From: Clonostachys chloroleuca
Taxonomy: Eukaryota; Ascomycota; Sordariomycetes; Hypocreales; Bionectriaceae
Assembly: GCA_037952775.1 (NCBI GenBank)
Contig: JBANAY010000004.1
Location: 15,252,001-15,316,000, forward strand
Length of the DNA stretch: 64,000 nucleotides
Direction: 5' to 3'
Of this stretch, positions 41,201-54,901 are shown piece by piece. Each line of letters starts with the position of its first letter. Position 1 is the stretch's first letter. The translations under genes and the position numbers were made by a program. The notes beneath the pieces were generated by a model that was not told the DNA's origin, did no database searches, and saw only the letters and a list, made by a program, of their open reading frames with translations.

Positions 41201-41842
41201 TTATTATAAAAAATTAAAGTAATAATTTATAATAATAAGTAGATATAGTAATTATAGTTTTAATAGTACTATAATCTAATATACTAAAAAATCTATTCTA
41301 TTAAGAATTCTAATAAATAAAATAAATCTTAGATTAGATATAAAAAATAAAATAATCTCTAGAAATAGACTTTATTAATTAGATATAAATAATAAATTAA
41401 TAAAAGTATAATTATAATATTAAGTTTAATCTATAGTATAAACAGATTAGAAAATAATAATAATAAAAAGATAAAGAAAAATACTTTAAAAAGAGAAGAT
41501 TAAACTATATCTTAAAGGAATATTAGAAATATAATAAACTATTTAAAAAAAAACCTTAGAAATTAGATTATTATAATATAGTTAATAGGATTATAAAATC
41601 TCTATTATTAAAGAAGGAGAACTAGTTTTTTATAAACTCTATAATCTTATAGAACTCTAGTTATAAATACTTTATAAATATATTAATAATATATTAGTAA
41701 AAAACTATATATAGCTATTAATTTTATCTATAGAATACTTTATAATATTTATATTTAAGAAAAATAATAAACTCTATTTAGTTATTAACTATTACTAATT
41801 AAATAAGATTATATATAAAAATAGGATATTCTTACTACTAAT

Positions 41843-42480
41843 TATAGAACTTAGAAACTAGTTATAGAGTAAATAATAGTTTATTATATTAGATCTAAAG
41901 GAAGTTTATAACTTAATATAAATAAAAAAAGAAAATAAATAGAAAATAATATTTAGAATAAAGTTTAGCTTATATAAATACTTTATAATATTCTTTAAAT
42001 TAATAAATATATTTATAATATTCTAATAAATAATTAATTAAATACTCTAGGAATATCTTAATATTTTTATAGTTATATATTTTAATAATATATTAATATT
42101 TTTAGATAATCTAGATATATATAAGGAATATATATATAAAGTCTTAAAGAAACTAAAAAATATAAATCTCCTAATAGAATCTAAGAAAAGTTAGTTTTAT
42201 ATTAAGAAAATTAACTTCTTAGAATATACTATTTAATCTAATAAAATATAAATAGAAAAAAGTAAAATTATTATAATTTCTAAATAGAAAGAACTAATAA
42301 ATATTAAAGAAATATAAGCTTTTCTTAGATTTACTAATTATTACTAATAATTTATTAAAAACTATAAAAAGATTATTATATCTTTATATAATTTAATAAA
42401 AAAAAAAAGAATTTTAATAGAATTTAAAATACTAAAATATATTTAATAATATTAAAAATTATATAACTAATAAATCTATA
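41843..42480 (+). pseudogene. Gypsy 1 reverse transcriptase relic
   Basis: Plus-strand translation with stops follows the Ty3 RT order from an ELRN motif through LDLKEVYNLI, YFNNILIF (42078 onward) and FLRFTNYYQ-like thumb sequence. Both catalytic Asp codons of YxDD read AAT (Asn), single G-to-A changes. Confidence 0.8.
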
Positions 42481-43826
42481 CTATAGATATTTAATCTAAA
42501 TAAGAAAATAGAACTTAAAACTAATACTTTAAACTTTATAATTAATATATAAATTAGCTAAATAATAAAGAAGAAAGACTATACCCTATAGTATTCTACT
42601 TAAAGAAGCTATATAGTATAAAACTTAATTACTCTATCTATAATAAAAAATTTATAGTTATTATATATATAGTTAAAGAATTTAAATACTATTATCTAGG
42701 AGTCTAATATAAGGTTAAGATATATATAGATTATAAAAATATTTAGTATTTTACTACTACTTAATAACTTAATAAATAATAAATATATTATACTAAATAC
42801 TTATTTAAATTTAATTATAAAATTATATATTAAAAAAGATTAGAAAATAGAAGAGTTAATATTCTTAGTTAGAAATCTAAATATAAATAAATAATTCTAA
42901 AAACTAATAAATAATTATTTTTAATAAATAATAAAGAATATTTAGTATAATAAACTTTAGATATTATACTAAAGGAAATAGTATATACTAAAGTCTAGAT
43001 AGATATTATACTAGATATAAAAATACTATAGTAAGATATAAGAATAGTACTTATTAAGAAAATCTATAAATATCTATTTTTAGAATACTAAGAAATTAAG
43101 AAAATATTTAATAGAATAAAATAATATTATAATTATCCTAGTCTATAAAAAGATATATAAACTATAGTTTTAAAATATAATATTTATATATAAATTAAGT
43201 TAGTAAGATATAAACTCTATAGAGAACTTAAACTAATATAAATATTAGAATAACTATAATAATTAATATTCTTTAACTATATTATTAAACTACTATTATT
43301 AAAGAAACTAATAATAGAAGTTTAATATAATAATATCTTAGTTATTATTAATAGACTTATAAAGTATTAATATTTTATTCTATATAAGAAAGTAAGCTCT
43401 ATAGAAAACCTTATATATTAATTCCTATAATATATAATTAGTTACTATAGACTAGATATATCTACTATTATACTTATAAAAGAAATACTATATTTATTAT
43501 ATATAGAAATAAAAATAGAATTAGAATTTATCTAAAAAAGAATAAAAAAATATTATAATAAAATAAAATTAAAAAGATTAATCTTAAAGAAAGAAAATAA
43601 AATATATTTATTCTATAAAAATATTATAATATTATAATTAAATAATAAATTAGATTATAAAAAACTTAAACTATTTAAAATTAAGAATAAAAAATCAGAT
43701 ATTAACTATAAACTATTATTACTAGATATAATATATATCTATCTAGGTTTTTATATTTTATTATTTAAAAAAGTACTAGAAAATACTCTAGATTAAGATT
43801 ATCTAATTAAGATCTATAAAGAAAAA

Positions 43827-43965
43827 TATAAATTAGAAAAAATACTAAAAAAAGAAATTAGAAATAAATAAATATTTTATTTTATTAAATAGAAGAAATA
43901 TACTAATAATAATAATATCTAGAAACCTACTAAATATTTAAAAAACTACTAATAGTTTATTTACT
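43827..43965 (+). pseudogene. Gypsy 1 chromodomain relic
   Basis: The frame reads LEKILKKEIRNK, a stop, then FYFIK and a KKYTNNNNIWKPTKYL block, matching the chromodomain form EKILDKR..YLVKWKGYDDSENTWEP. It sits after the integrase, as in chromoviruses, where it directs insertion to heterochromatin marks. It has decayed by transitions. Confidence 0.7.
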
Positions 43966-44727
43966 AGTTTTATTAGAAAAAAAAGAATTAGTAATATTAT
44001 CTTAAGTAATATTACTAAAGAGATTCTTTATAGAAGAATTAAAGAAGAAACTAGAAAAATTAACTATCTCTATAGTATAAATACTTTAGATTTAGAATAC
44101 TAATTTATTCTCTTAAGCTTAGATATACTCTAATTTTGCTTAATAATTCCTTTTCTCTATCTCTTTCTATTCCTCCTCTTCTAATACTTTTATATTATCT
44201 AGACCTTTTTTTAATATTTTTATACTCTTTTTATAAAACTATTTCTATATTTTCTATAAATAGGAAATTTATATAAAAGCCTTAGCTAATACTATTTTAG
44301 CTTAGAACTCTTTATTCTTAAGATAAGAAAGTTCTTTATTAATTTTTTTAACTATATAAGTTAGTAACTATAGTAAGTATTAACTATAAATATACTTACT
44401 TAATAATATTAGAGATTAGGAATAATTATATAAGTAATCTAAATAATAATAAGTTATATAATAACTAATATTCAGAATAATAATATATAAAGTATTCTTC
44501 TTAATATAATAGGAATATAGAAGAACTTTCAAATTATATATAATAATATACTCTAACTTTTAGATATAATTATATACTAACTTAGATTTCTTTTATTTTA
44601 ATATATAACTAGATATTTTATTAGTAAGTAATTATTATATAAAATATATATAGAATTAAGTATATATAATAATAGTATAGTATAATAAAATAATCTTAAG
44701 AATAAGACTAATAGGGAGGGAGTATTA

Positions 44728-45102
44728 TATTATAAATAAAAGCTATCTTTAAACTATAGAAAGTTATATATAAAGTAGATAATACTAATCTACCTTAGTA
44801 ATTAATAAAGATAACTTTACTTTAAATAATTAAAGTTTTAAATAAAGACTATTATAAATACCTTAGTAAATATATTAGTATATATATATATTTATTTCTA
44901 TAGCTTAGATACTCTTTTAGATAGTTATTAATAATATTATCTATATCTCTATTATTACTAGGTCTATAATACTTATATATTAATAGTAACTTATATTATA
45001 TAGTCTAAAATAACCTAATTATACTACTCAGAATAATACTCTGATTAGTTTAACCCTGATCTACCCTAGACCCTGTTTAGTATAAGTTATCTAACTATTA
45101 TA
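44728..45102 (+). repeat. Right LTR of gypsy element 1
   Basis: 375 bp, partner of 37898-38272. It keeps more G and C than the left copy in its second half (for example GATCTACCCTAGACCCTG near 45058), while the left copy keeps more at 37911-37930. The two LTRs were mutated independently. TTATA follows at 45103. Confidence 0.85.
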
Positions 45103-45179
45103 TTATAATAGCTAGCTTTTATTTATTATTAACTCTTTATATTATATTTATATTAAAAATATAATTTTATCTTATTACT

Positions 45180-45382
45180 TATTAAGAACTTAAGCCTAGT
45201 AGGAGAATAGACTAGATTTAATATAAAATAACTATAGTAAGTAAGATCTCTGATTAATATATTATAGTACTATATAAGGGGAGAGAGAGAGTTATAGAAA
45301 GAAATTTACTCTCTTTCTCTCTAAGAATATAAACTCTAAAATAGATTTCTATCTATAGCTATTATAGGGCTAGTTTATTATA
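45180..45382 (+). repeat. Left LTR of gypsy element 2
   Basis: 203 bp beginning TATTAAGAACTTAAGCC and ending TATTATA, preceded by TTACT (45175-45179). It pairs with 62689-62891. It contains a GGGGAGAGAGAGAG purine tract and a matching CTCTTTCTCTCT tract that could form a hairpin. Confidence 0.88.
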
Positions 45383-47379
45383 ATTTATATTCTTTATAAT
45401 AAACTTTAATATATTAGAAATCTCTAATTATAGAGGGATAATACTAATATCTAGTTTAAACTCTTTCTTATCTACTAAAGAACTTGTAATTATAAATATA
45501 ATAAATTAATATAAAATTATTATTTAAAAGGTTTTTATAAATATAAATCTAGTTCTAATCTTAAACTATTTAAAATTAACTATTAGTTCTTCTATTACTC
45601 TATTTACTATCTAAGATCTTTTCTATAATATTAAAAATTAGAAAATAATTAATAATAGAGAATCTATATAATAGTAAAAAGAACTTATTTCTAATATAGA
45701 AAAAATATATAGAATATATTTTTAAAATAGATTATTTCTTTATTAATAATAATAGAGATTAGTTTAAATATATTTAGAGTACTTTTTTATAAAAAGTATA
45801 GAAGAAACTTATAATTTATTATAAGAATAAAAAGTTATACTATATATACTAGCTATATAACTTCTTAGTTTATATAGAGTTAATATTTTCTAATCTATAT
45901 TAATAGTAAATAGTTTTAGAGGAATTAGAATAAATAACTTAAGGATCTAATAAAGTATTTATAACCTTCTATATATATTTTAAATAAAAAATAATAATAG
46001 TAAGAGAAATATATTAGGATAATACTATATAACTTTTATAGTTATAGTACTATCTAAATAAATAATTATATAGGCTTTATATTAGTAGAGAAATATTCTA
46101 AATTAACTTTATCTTAATAATAATCTAGATCTAGGAAATTATAATTAATACTAAATTATTTAATTTAAATATATTATATTAAGAATAAAAAGAGCTAGTA
46201 AGATATTAGAATAAAAAATATTAAGATAATAAGAGAGATATATTAATAATAGGGATAAATACTATTTAATTAGTATACTAAAAGGTTTAGAAAAATAAGA
46301 AGAAAAAAAGAGGAAAAACCTAGTTAAATCTAAATTAGAATTAAAATAAAGATAAAAAAGCTTCTAAAAATAAGCTTAATAAGTATTAAAAGAAGTAAAT
46401 AATAAATAATAGAAAGCTAGTATTTATTTATACTATAATATATCCTTATATTTAGCTAGAAATTACTATTTAGTATAAGTAGTTAAGATTAATATAATCT
46501 CTATAAACTCAGAGAGTAATAATTACTAGAAGAGAACTAATTAGGAAAAAAACTATTTAGAGTTAGAAAATAAATAATCTCTATATAGAGTTTTATATAG
46601 TAGAGAGCTAGTTTATTAAGAAAATAATATTTATTAATTTTATCTAGAGAGAAAAAGAAATTTATTAAAATAGAGAGAAAAATAAAAAAATCTTTATTTT
46701 AAATCCTAGTTTTATTTAATTCTATAAAATTTCTTAATATATTAATTAATAGTAGATATAATTACTATAAAGTAGTTAGAGGGAAAAAGTCTAGAATATA
46801 AACCTCTAATAAATTAAACTCTTTAAAAAAAAGATTAAGATAATAATAGGAATAGATAGTATCTATACTATAATATATATTATTAAAATAAATATAGAAA
46901 TCTAGTTAAAAAAAATTTAATAATCTATATAACTAGTCTTTATTAATTAATTAAAATAATTTAAATATAAATTACTAAATTAATATTACTATTAGTTTAA
47001 CTTCTAGAAGAGCTTATAAATATAGAGAACTTATTTAGTAAAAAAGAGATAAAAGTACTTCTACTTTATAGAAAGATCTTAGATTATAAGATTAGATTAA
47101 GAAAGATAGTAAATAAAGATAATCTAGATCTTCTATAGAGACTATTATATAATATATCTAGAGATTATCTACTAGAGATTAGAAAATAGATTATAGAACT
47201 TATAGATAAGAATTAAATATAGATTAGTATATTTTTAATAGTAATATTAATATTCCTAATAAAAAAAATCAGAGAAAGATTAAAAATTCTATATAAATTA
47301 TTAAGCTCTAAATAAGATTATAAAGTAGAATTACTATTTATTATTTTTTACTAAAGAAACTTTATAATCTCTAGTAAAA

Positions 47380-47900
47380 GTATATTTATTTATAAAACTA
47401 AATATAAAAATAGTTTTTTATAAGATCTAAATAATAGAGAAAAATAAATATTTAATTATATTCTAAATATAATTTAATCTATTTAAATAGCTAGTTATTC
47501 TTTTTAGATTATTAAATATACTAACTACTTTTTAATAGTATATTAATAAATCTATTAGGAATATATTAAAAAACTATATAATAGTATATCTAGATAATAT
47601 TCTAATATATACTAATAGGAACTATTATAATTATATATAAAAAATCTATATAATCCTATAGTATCTTTAGCTAGTAGATCTTTATTTAGATCTAGTAAAA
47701 AGTATATTTATAGTAAAAAAGATTAAATACTTTAAATTTATTATTTATATAGAGTAAGAAATATATTTAAACTCAGAAAAAAATATTATAATTAGAGAAT
47801 AGAAAATATTAATAAAATCTAAAAGAATTTAAAGTTTTCTTAGTTTTATTAACTTCTGTAGAGATTTTATTAAAAACTTTACTATTTTAATAGTAATAAA
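47380..47900 (+). pseudogene. Gypsy 2 reverse transcriptase relic
   Basis: Translation with stops shows an LNIKIVFYKI-like start (ancestrally LDIKAAFHKI), an LVILFRLLNILTTF block (LVTPFGLANAPATF) and VYLDNILIYT with the second catalytic Asp changed to Asn (AAT at 47596-47598). The distances fit a Ty3/gypsy RT. Confidence 0.8.
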
Positions 47901-48879
47901 AATAGATTATTCTAGGAAGGCCTTAGAAGAATACTTATTATAAATTTTAAATAAAGGGATTTTTTATCTAGTTATATATTATTCTATAAAACTTTTAATA
48001 ATAGAGAGGAATTATATAGTTTATAATAAGAAACTTCTAGTAATAGTATTATATTTAAAAGCTTAGTTTCTAAAGTTAAAAAGTATATTTTAACTATTTA
48101 TAATCTTTATAAATTATAAGAGTTTAGAATATTTTATAAAACTAAGATTAATAATAAGCCTAATAGGAGGAGTTTTTTTTTCTTTTTAATTATTACTTAT
48201 AATATAGATCTAGAATATAGATTACTAGATTAGATATACTTTTATAAAAGGAGTAGAATAATAAGAATATACCTCTTTATAAAAGTATAATTTTCTGCTT
48301 ATTAATAATTATAATATTAGAGTAGGATTCTCTATTAATTATACTAAAGAAGGTTAGAATCTTATATATTATTATAAAAGCTAGCTTAGAGCTAGATTAG
48401 AATCTTAATATAACTACTAAGTTATTATAAAGTTATAATCTATTTATAAAACTTAATTTATAAGTACTATAGAAAGAAGGATTAGTATATAACTTACTAT
48501 ATAATAAAAGATTATAAGCTATAATAAAAAGTAAAAAGAAGTTCTCTAAGGAGATAGCTATAAGAGCTCAGATTATAAACTATTTAATTAATATATATAG
48601 TACTTTACTATATAGAAGAAAGTTATAAGTATTTAACTAAGAACTTTTAACTATAGCTCTAATCTATAAGATATATAACTTATCTATAGTAGATTATCTA
48701 GTATAGAATATAATCTTTTATCTTTTTAATTATTAATTTTATTAGAATAGATTATTTTTATTAATAAAGAAATTCCTTAGAAATTATTCTTACTATAGAG
48801 AATATATCTTAAGGTAAAGAAGATAAAGCTTATTCTAATCCTTACTAATTATAGAATATTATTAGTAATAAATCTTAAT

Positions 48880-49250
48880 TACCTTTATAGTAGATCTTTT
48901 ATATATAATAAAAAAGACTTAAAGTACTTAATAGTTATTATAAATAAATTCTCTAAATATATATAGTTAGAGATAATAATATTAATAAGAGCTAAGAAAT
49001 ATATAAAATAATTTAGAGATATTTAGTAAAGATTTTATAGATTTCTATTTAAAATTATTAATAATAAAAAATTAAATTAAATAGAAGAGTTTTAAATAAT
49101 ATTTTATAGATTAATAAGAATAGAATAGCTCCTATTAATTTCTTATTATCTATAGATAGATAGTAATATAGAGAGAATAAATTAGAATATATAAATAGTA
49201 CTATAAATTATAATCTTATTCTTTTAGCTAAACTAGTTATTCTATCTACT
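48880..49250 (+). pseudogene. Gypsy 2 integrase core relic
   Basis: Readable traces of the rve core: VIINKFSKYIQ-like sequence near 48935 (VIDKFSKYVQ) and SYYL, a stop, then IDSNIERINQN near 49145-49200 (ancestrally SYHPQTDGNTERMNQN) with the catalytic Glu kept. Confidence 0.65.
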
Positions 49251-52203
49251 AACTTATTAACTAGTTTTAAATAATAGAGATTTCTTAGTAATAAATATAA
49301 ATCTATTTAGACTTTTAAATAATATAAATCTAATTTAATTTCTAATAAAAACTTCCTAGTTAAAATACTTATTTAAAGATAAAATAATTTAATTTCTAGA
49401 ATATCTAAAAATAAAAGTAGAATCAGCCTAAACTATAATTATATTTATTTAATAAAAATAATAGTTAAATATAAACTAGTTATAATAACTAACTAAATAA
49501 TTCTAAATAGATAATAAAGTATAGCTATTCTTAAGAAATATAAAAATAGCTAGATCTATTAAGAAACTAGATTAGCTTTATATAAAATATATAATAGTTA
49601 TAGTTCTAAATCTAAATATTATTACTTTAAATATATTAAATAATATTTATCTTATTTTTTTATATAAAATCTAATTAAGAGAGTAGCTAATAATCTATTT
49701 TCCTTCTAAAGAATAATAAATACTAGACTAGAGCTATTATAGATAGATATTAATAATAGGAAAAAAGAATAATAATATTAGATTAAATCTATTCTAATAA
49801 TAAAAAAAATACTCTAAGCTAAGAGAGATATAAGAAGATTCTAATAAAATAGATTAATTATAATAAACTAATCTAAGAATTATTAGAGGAGTTTTATAAT
49901 ATAATAGCTCTAGATAGGTCTAAAAAGAAATAAGGTAAAATATATATTATAAATAGACTAGAGAATATAATAAAAAAGAGATAAAAATATATTTAATTCT
50001 TAATTACTATCTTTTAATAAATTTCTTTATAATTAGAATCTAGAAAATAAACTATAAAGAAAATTAAGAGTATTATTATATAAAAACTCAGTTATATATT
50101 AGGTATATTATACTAATTATTATATATTTATATAACTAATATAATATATTAGTATATATAATACTTTTTCTAAATTTTTAATTTTTTAACTTTTTATCTA
50201 CTTTATTTTACTAAAAATAATACTATAAACTAGTAAAGAATATTAAATTACTCTAGTACTTTAAGCCTTAAAGAAGAATTTAAAATTAAGTATCTAAAAG
50301 GCTATAGTAATCTATAAGATTAATTATATAACCTTAGCTTATTAAAAATATAGCTATACTACTTAATCTGATTATTAATCTAGTAATCAGAATCTTACTA
50401 ATCTAGAGAAGTAGGCTATTATTAAGAGGGTTTTTAATCTAGATTCTTAAGTATTTTCCTTATAACTATTTAAGGTAGAAGATATAGTAAATTTTCTACT
50501 ATATAATTATAATATAGAGTATATTAGTATTAATTAGATCTTTTACTTTATTAAGTACTAACTACTACTTAAGATAGTTCTATCTTATAAATATAACTAT
50601 TAGAGAGCTTTATATAAAGATTCTAAGATTATCTAATTATAGTTTAATCTTATATAGAATATAATAACTAAGTATAGTATTCTTAATAAGAATATCTATA
50701 ATTTTAATAAAGCTAGCTTTCTAATAGACTAGATTAATATTTATCTATAGTTATATACTCTAATTAAATAATAAAATCTAAATTAATATAGTTTAATAAT
50801 TAAAAATAGATTTCTTTAATCTAGATAATTAATATAGTTAGCTAGATAATTCTACTATTTCTAGAAGTAAAAAACTAATATTATTTCTTACTCTAAATCT
50901 AAAAATTTAATTTACTATCTAACTAGAGGATTTCTATTAATAAAAATAATTAAATTTTAAATAAAATTACTATAGATTAAATTAAGTATTTTAATAAAAG
51001 TATTTAAGTTAGAACTAAGAATAAATATTATTTTCTTATACTAGATAATTATAAAAATTACTACTTAATAGAGTTTAAGAAATACTATAAGAAGAATATT
51101 ATTATTATTCTCTATATATCTTTTTACTTTTTTTATCTACTCTAGTTATTAGATATTAACTATTTTAATCTATTAAAAAAATATATAATTAATAAATTAA
51201 ATATTTAATAAAGATCTAGATTATCTATATTATAAAGGAAGATTTTTTCCTAGTATATATAATAGTATTTAATATCTTTTTTACTAAAGAAAATATACTA
51301 GAAATATTCTAAAGAGTTAGATTTATTCTTTTAAATCTAAAGAGTATAATTTTAAAGCTAGATATATAAATAAGTATACTAATATTATTAGAGTTATTCT
51401 CTAAACTATCTATTACTTAGTAATTAAAAACCCTAATTAATTTATTAGAGATAACTTTATAATTTAAATATCTTAAGAGATAAATATAATACTATTAGAA
51501 TAGCTCTCTAAACTTAATTATTAAGAGTATTAAGTAGATTATAAAGGGTATATAATAAGTTATATATAAGCTTATATTATTAAAGGGAGAGATTAATAAA
51601 CTTAAAAAGATAAATAAGTAACTAAGTAAGTACTAGAGAGCTAAAAAGTTATACTTATATAAAGAAGGCTCTCTTAGTATATAGGAATTATAAGATATTA
51701 TAACTAAGAGAGATATTTAAAAGTAGATATAAATAGAAGATTATATAGATTAGAATTAGAGATTTTATTAAGAGTAAGATACTTAGTAATATAGTATTTA
51801 TAGTAAGATAAACTATAATATATAGACTTATAAGATAGTAGAAAACTTATTTAGTTCTAGTTCTAAGGTTATTTTAAATAATTAGATTAAAAGGTAAAGG
51901 CTAGAAAATATCTTAACTAGATCTTATTAAAAATAGTAGAAATATATCTCTAAAGCTAGTTAGACTATATCTTAATCAGATCTAATTAAGATATCTTAAG
52001 GCTAGCTATTTAGCTAGATCTGATTAAGATCTATATAGAGTTATAATATCTTAGCTATAGTAGTCTTATTAAAGGAGAGAGAGAGAGTTAGAGTAGAAAA
52101 AGATTAAAAAATATAGTATTATTATCTAATATATTAAGCTCTATAGCTTAGTATATATAAACTATTTTTAGGAAAGTATTTTTTATAGTTATATTAATAT
52201 ATA

Positions 52204-52208
52204 ATAAT
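52204..52208. repeat. Target-site duplication ATAAT (left)
   Basis: ATAAT before the solo LTR, repeated at 53073-53077. Confidence 0.8.
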
Positions 52209-53072
52209 TGTTGAATTGAGAGACTATAGCCACTATAAGTTAGTGACCGTATCGCTATAAGTTAGCGGTTGCAACCACTAACCTCTAGCGGTCGCAACCA
52301 CTAACTGTTAGCGATCGCTATCCCCTGTAACAGCTAGCCAATAGCGATTGAGACCGCTATCCGATAGCGACTACGATCACGAGCCAATAGCGGTTGCAGC
52401 CACTGTGGGTCAGTGGCTACAGGCCGCTATGACCGCTACGGCTTAGCGGGCTCCAGTTCCTCTTTAGGGCTAGGAGCGTCAGCAGCGTTATTTATAGGTT
52501 ATTAGGCTATATTAGCCTAAATAAGGGTCTAGAAAATTCAGGAAAAAATCTGAGTAACTTCTAGTAGCCTAACCTATACCCAAGCTACCCTATAACCAAC
52601 CTACCCTAGACTAGACCTTAGATCTTAGATATCTCTTTCAGCTTTAAAGATAAGATATCTAATATCTATACTTAACTGATCAGCTTAACTAGCTCTTTCA
52701 GATAAAAGTGGGTCTTAAAAAGGTTATATATATCTATCTTATGGTTTGGTAGTTGTGAGTCGATTTTTTAGATTTCCTATAGTAATGAATTTTGCGGAAA
52801 ATCAAAAGTGGCCCGGGAAGCTGCTGTAGCGGGTTTTAGAGTAGTTTTTAGTCGGTAGACCTATGAGAGAAATTGGTATATTTTTCCGGTTCCTCTCACC
52901 AAAATAAGATCCTTTTGCGCTATAAAATACACTATAAACCGACTTTCTAGTGTGAAGTTTGACTAAGTTATAGAGGAGTGTTCGCTATAAGTTAGAAGCT
53001 AAAATTTCCACTGCTGCTAGTTATAGCGGTCTCAAGGCCTAATACACCTTGTAGGCCACTGTAATTTCAACA
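52209..53072 (+). repeat. Solo LTR of the Copia family
   Basis: 864 bp, from TGTTGAATTGAGAG to GTAATTTCAACA, flanked by ATAAT on both sides. It is the reverse complement of the Copia LTRs at 54902-55765 and 61695-62558, with only a handful of differences. It is little mutated although the DNA on both sides is fully RIP-converted, so it arrived after that wave. It was left by recombination between the LTRs of a complete element. Confidence 0.93.
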
Positions 53073-53190
53073 ATAATAAATTAAAAAATATTTATAGAAA
53101 ATATAAAGATTTAAGATAGAAATTATAAATATTAATAATAAAAAGATTAAAAAAAGTATTATATATACTAGTTTATTATATATACTGATA

Positions 53191-54896
53191 GATTATATTA
53201 CTTAGAGATATTATAATACTTCTTTTTATACTTCTACTTATTTTTATTTTAATTCTATTTAGATTATTTCTCTTTAAAAATCTTTTCTCTAAAGTAGTTT
53301 ATATTATTATAATCTATAAGATTATCTCTATTAGTATAATAAGTATTATATCTATAATAATATAGATTTAGATACTAATAAAGTAATATATACTCTAGAT
53401 TAGAATAAATAGATATAAACTAAAAGCTATACTAGAAATAAGATATAATTATATAAATAAAGTAAGAGGTATAGCTAATAGGAGAATTATTATAAATAGA
53501 ATATATAATATATTCTCTATATATATAGTTTAGAGAATTAGAGATATAGCTATAGTTATATATAAGCTTATCTAGTATAAGAATAGATATATTATTAAAA
53601 TAGATATTACTAGAGTAGGATCTATAAATACTAATATATCTAGTTAATAAGGTTAATCTAGAATAAGATATAGTTTATTATAAATAAGAGGGGATAATAT
53701 AAGGGGAATTAGTAATTACTAATTACTCTAGATAGATAATAGATATAAGAAAAGGTATAAGAATCTATTAGTTTATAGTAGATATAATACCCCTTAGAGC
53801 TAGATAATATAGGATAAAATAAACTGTAGATTAGAATAGGCTATATATATTAACTCTATAGAATCTAGCTTATAGAGTTAAAAAGTTAGTTATATATAAG
53901 ATTAATTTCTTAATATTTATATTTATTTATTTTAAAATACTCTTAAAATAATATATTAGTTTTTATTAAAGTATAAGATTACCCTAGGTTAGATTATTTA
54001 TATTAGTATAATAAATTTTATTAATAAATTCTCTAATATAACTCTAAATCTTATAAATAAAGTATATAATAGTATTATAGGAAATTATATCTATATAGAT
54101 ATAGTTTATAGAGCTAGTAGTAAATTAAATAACTACTTTAGCTAATTAATCTTAGAGATTAGAAATAGAATTAATAATATAAGCTAAATAAGTTAAAATA
54201 CTAAATTAAACTATATTCTTATATATATATATAGATATATATAAGAAAGTAAAAAGAGAGTATAAATTAAATATATTAAGTAGAGATAATAGCTATCTTT
54301 ATAATTATATAGCTAATAATATATTTACTCTAATTAATAATAATTATAATATTATTCTAAATATAATATAGAGTAGGATTTAAAGTAAAAAGTATAATAT
54401 TCTAGATATACTTTATTTTATACTTCTAATATCTAATATAGAATACTCTATAGCTATAAATATAGATAAACTTACGCTTTATAAAAGTAGATTAGTAGTA
54501 GAGTTAGTAGATATTTTTAATTTATTTAGAAGTAATATATTATTTATTATTAGAATCTCTCTCTATAAAAAACTTATTTATAATTTTCTTAAGTTTCTTC
54601 TTTTTCTTATTTTTATTTAAAATAGTAGTAATATTACTCTAGATAGGAGTAAAAATAAAGCTTTAATTATTCTAGATAGTAGAGAAAATAATTATACTAG
54701 AAGTAGAATAAGTAGTTAGAATATTAGCCTAATATAGAAAATAAGATTTAATAAGAAAGTTATAATTAATAAATAATTTATAATTATTTTAAAAAGAATA
54801 GAAATTATAAAGTAGATAGAGTTTATAATAAAATTAAAATAAGAAAAGATTATTTATATTTACTCTATATTTATTTATAATTACTCTACTATTATT
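53191..54896. other. AT-rich sequence, unassigned
   Basis: About 1.7 kb of RIP-converted DNA between the pogo-like remnant and the Copia element. By position it belongs to gypsy element 2 or to another insertion in it. No protein motif could be read on either strand. Confidence 0.4.
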
Positions 54897-54901
54897 ACTA
54901 T

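Larger units (their letters stand above)
37898..45102 (+). mobile_element. Ty3/gypsy chromovirus, RIP-destroyed (gypsy 1)
   Basis: 7,205 bp with 375-bp LTRs (37898-38272, 44728-45102) and TSD TTATA. Read through stops on the plus strand, 41843-42480 gives the reverse transcriptase series: LDLKEVYNLI, then FFKLINIF, then YFNN at 42078-42089 where the active-site YxDD should be. RNase H and integrase regions follow, then a post-integrase stretch (43520-43800) and a C-terminal chromodomain (43827-43965; KKYTNNNNIWKPTKYL). Purine-rich GGGAGGGAG before the right LTR is the polypurine tract. Stops are mainly TAG and TAA in place of Trp and Gln, as RIP produces. Gag should lie in 38300-40700 but is not readable. 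Not capable of expression. Confidence 0.85.
50150..53190 (+). mobile_element. RIP-destroyed pogo/Fot1-like transposon (nested in gypsy 2)
   Basis: Plus-strand translation with stops gives a DDE_1 transposase: YNFNKASFLI (about 50695-50725; YNFDEAGF), LDNYKNYYLIEFKKYYKKNI (about 51040-51095; LDGHESHLS..F..YC), LLQLLDINYFNLLKK and the C-terminal INKLKKINKQLSK..KKLYLYKEGSLSIQELQDI (about 51590-51695). Possible inverted ends share TTAAAAAAAGTATTATATATACTAR-type sequence near 50150-50200 and 53140-53190; limits are approximate. The Copia solo LTR (52209-53072) lies inside. Net size of about 2.2 kb is usual for the family. Confidence 0.65.

Noticed and set aside
36890..54896. Centromere or mitochondrial insertion as explanation for the AT-rich block
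   Set aside because: The DNA resolves into retroelements with LTRs and target duplications, and mutations are CpA-directed transitions; no mitochondrial gene is seen. A centromeric location c not be excluded but is not needed.
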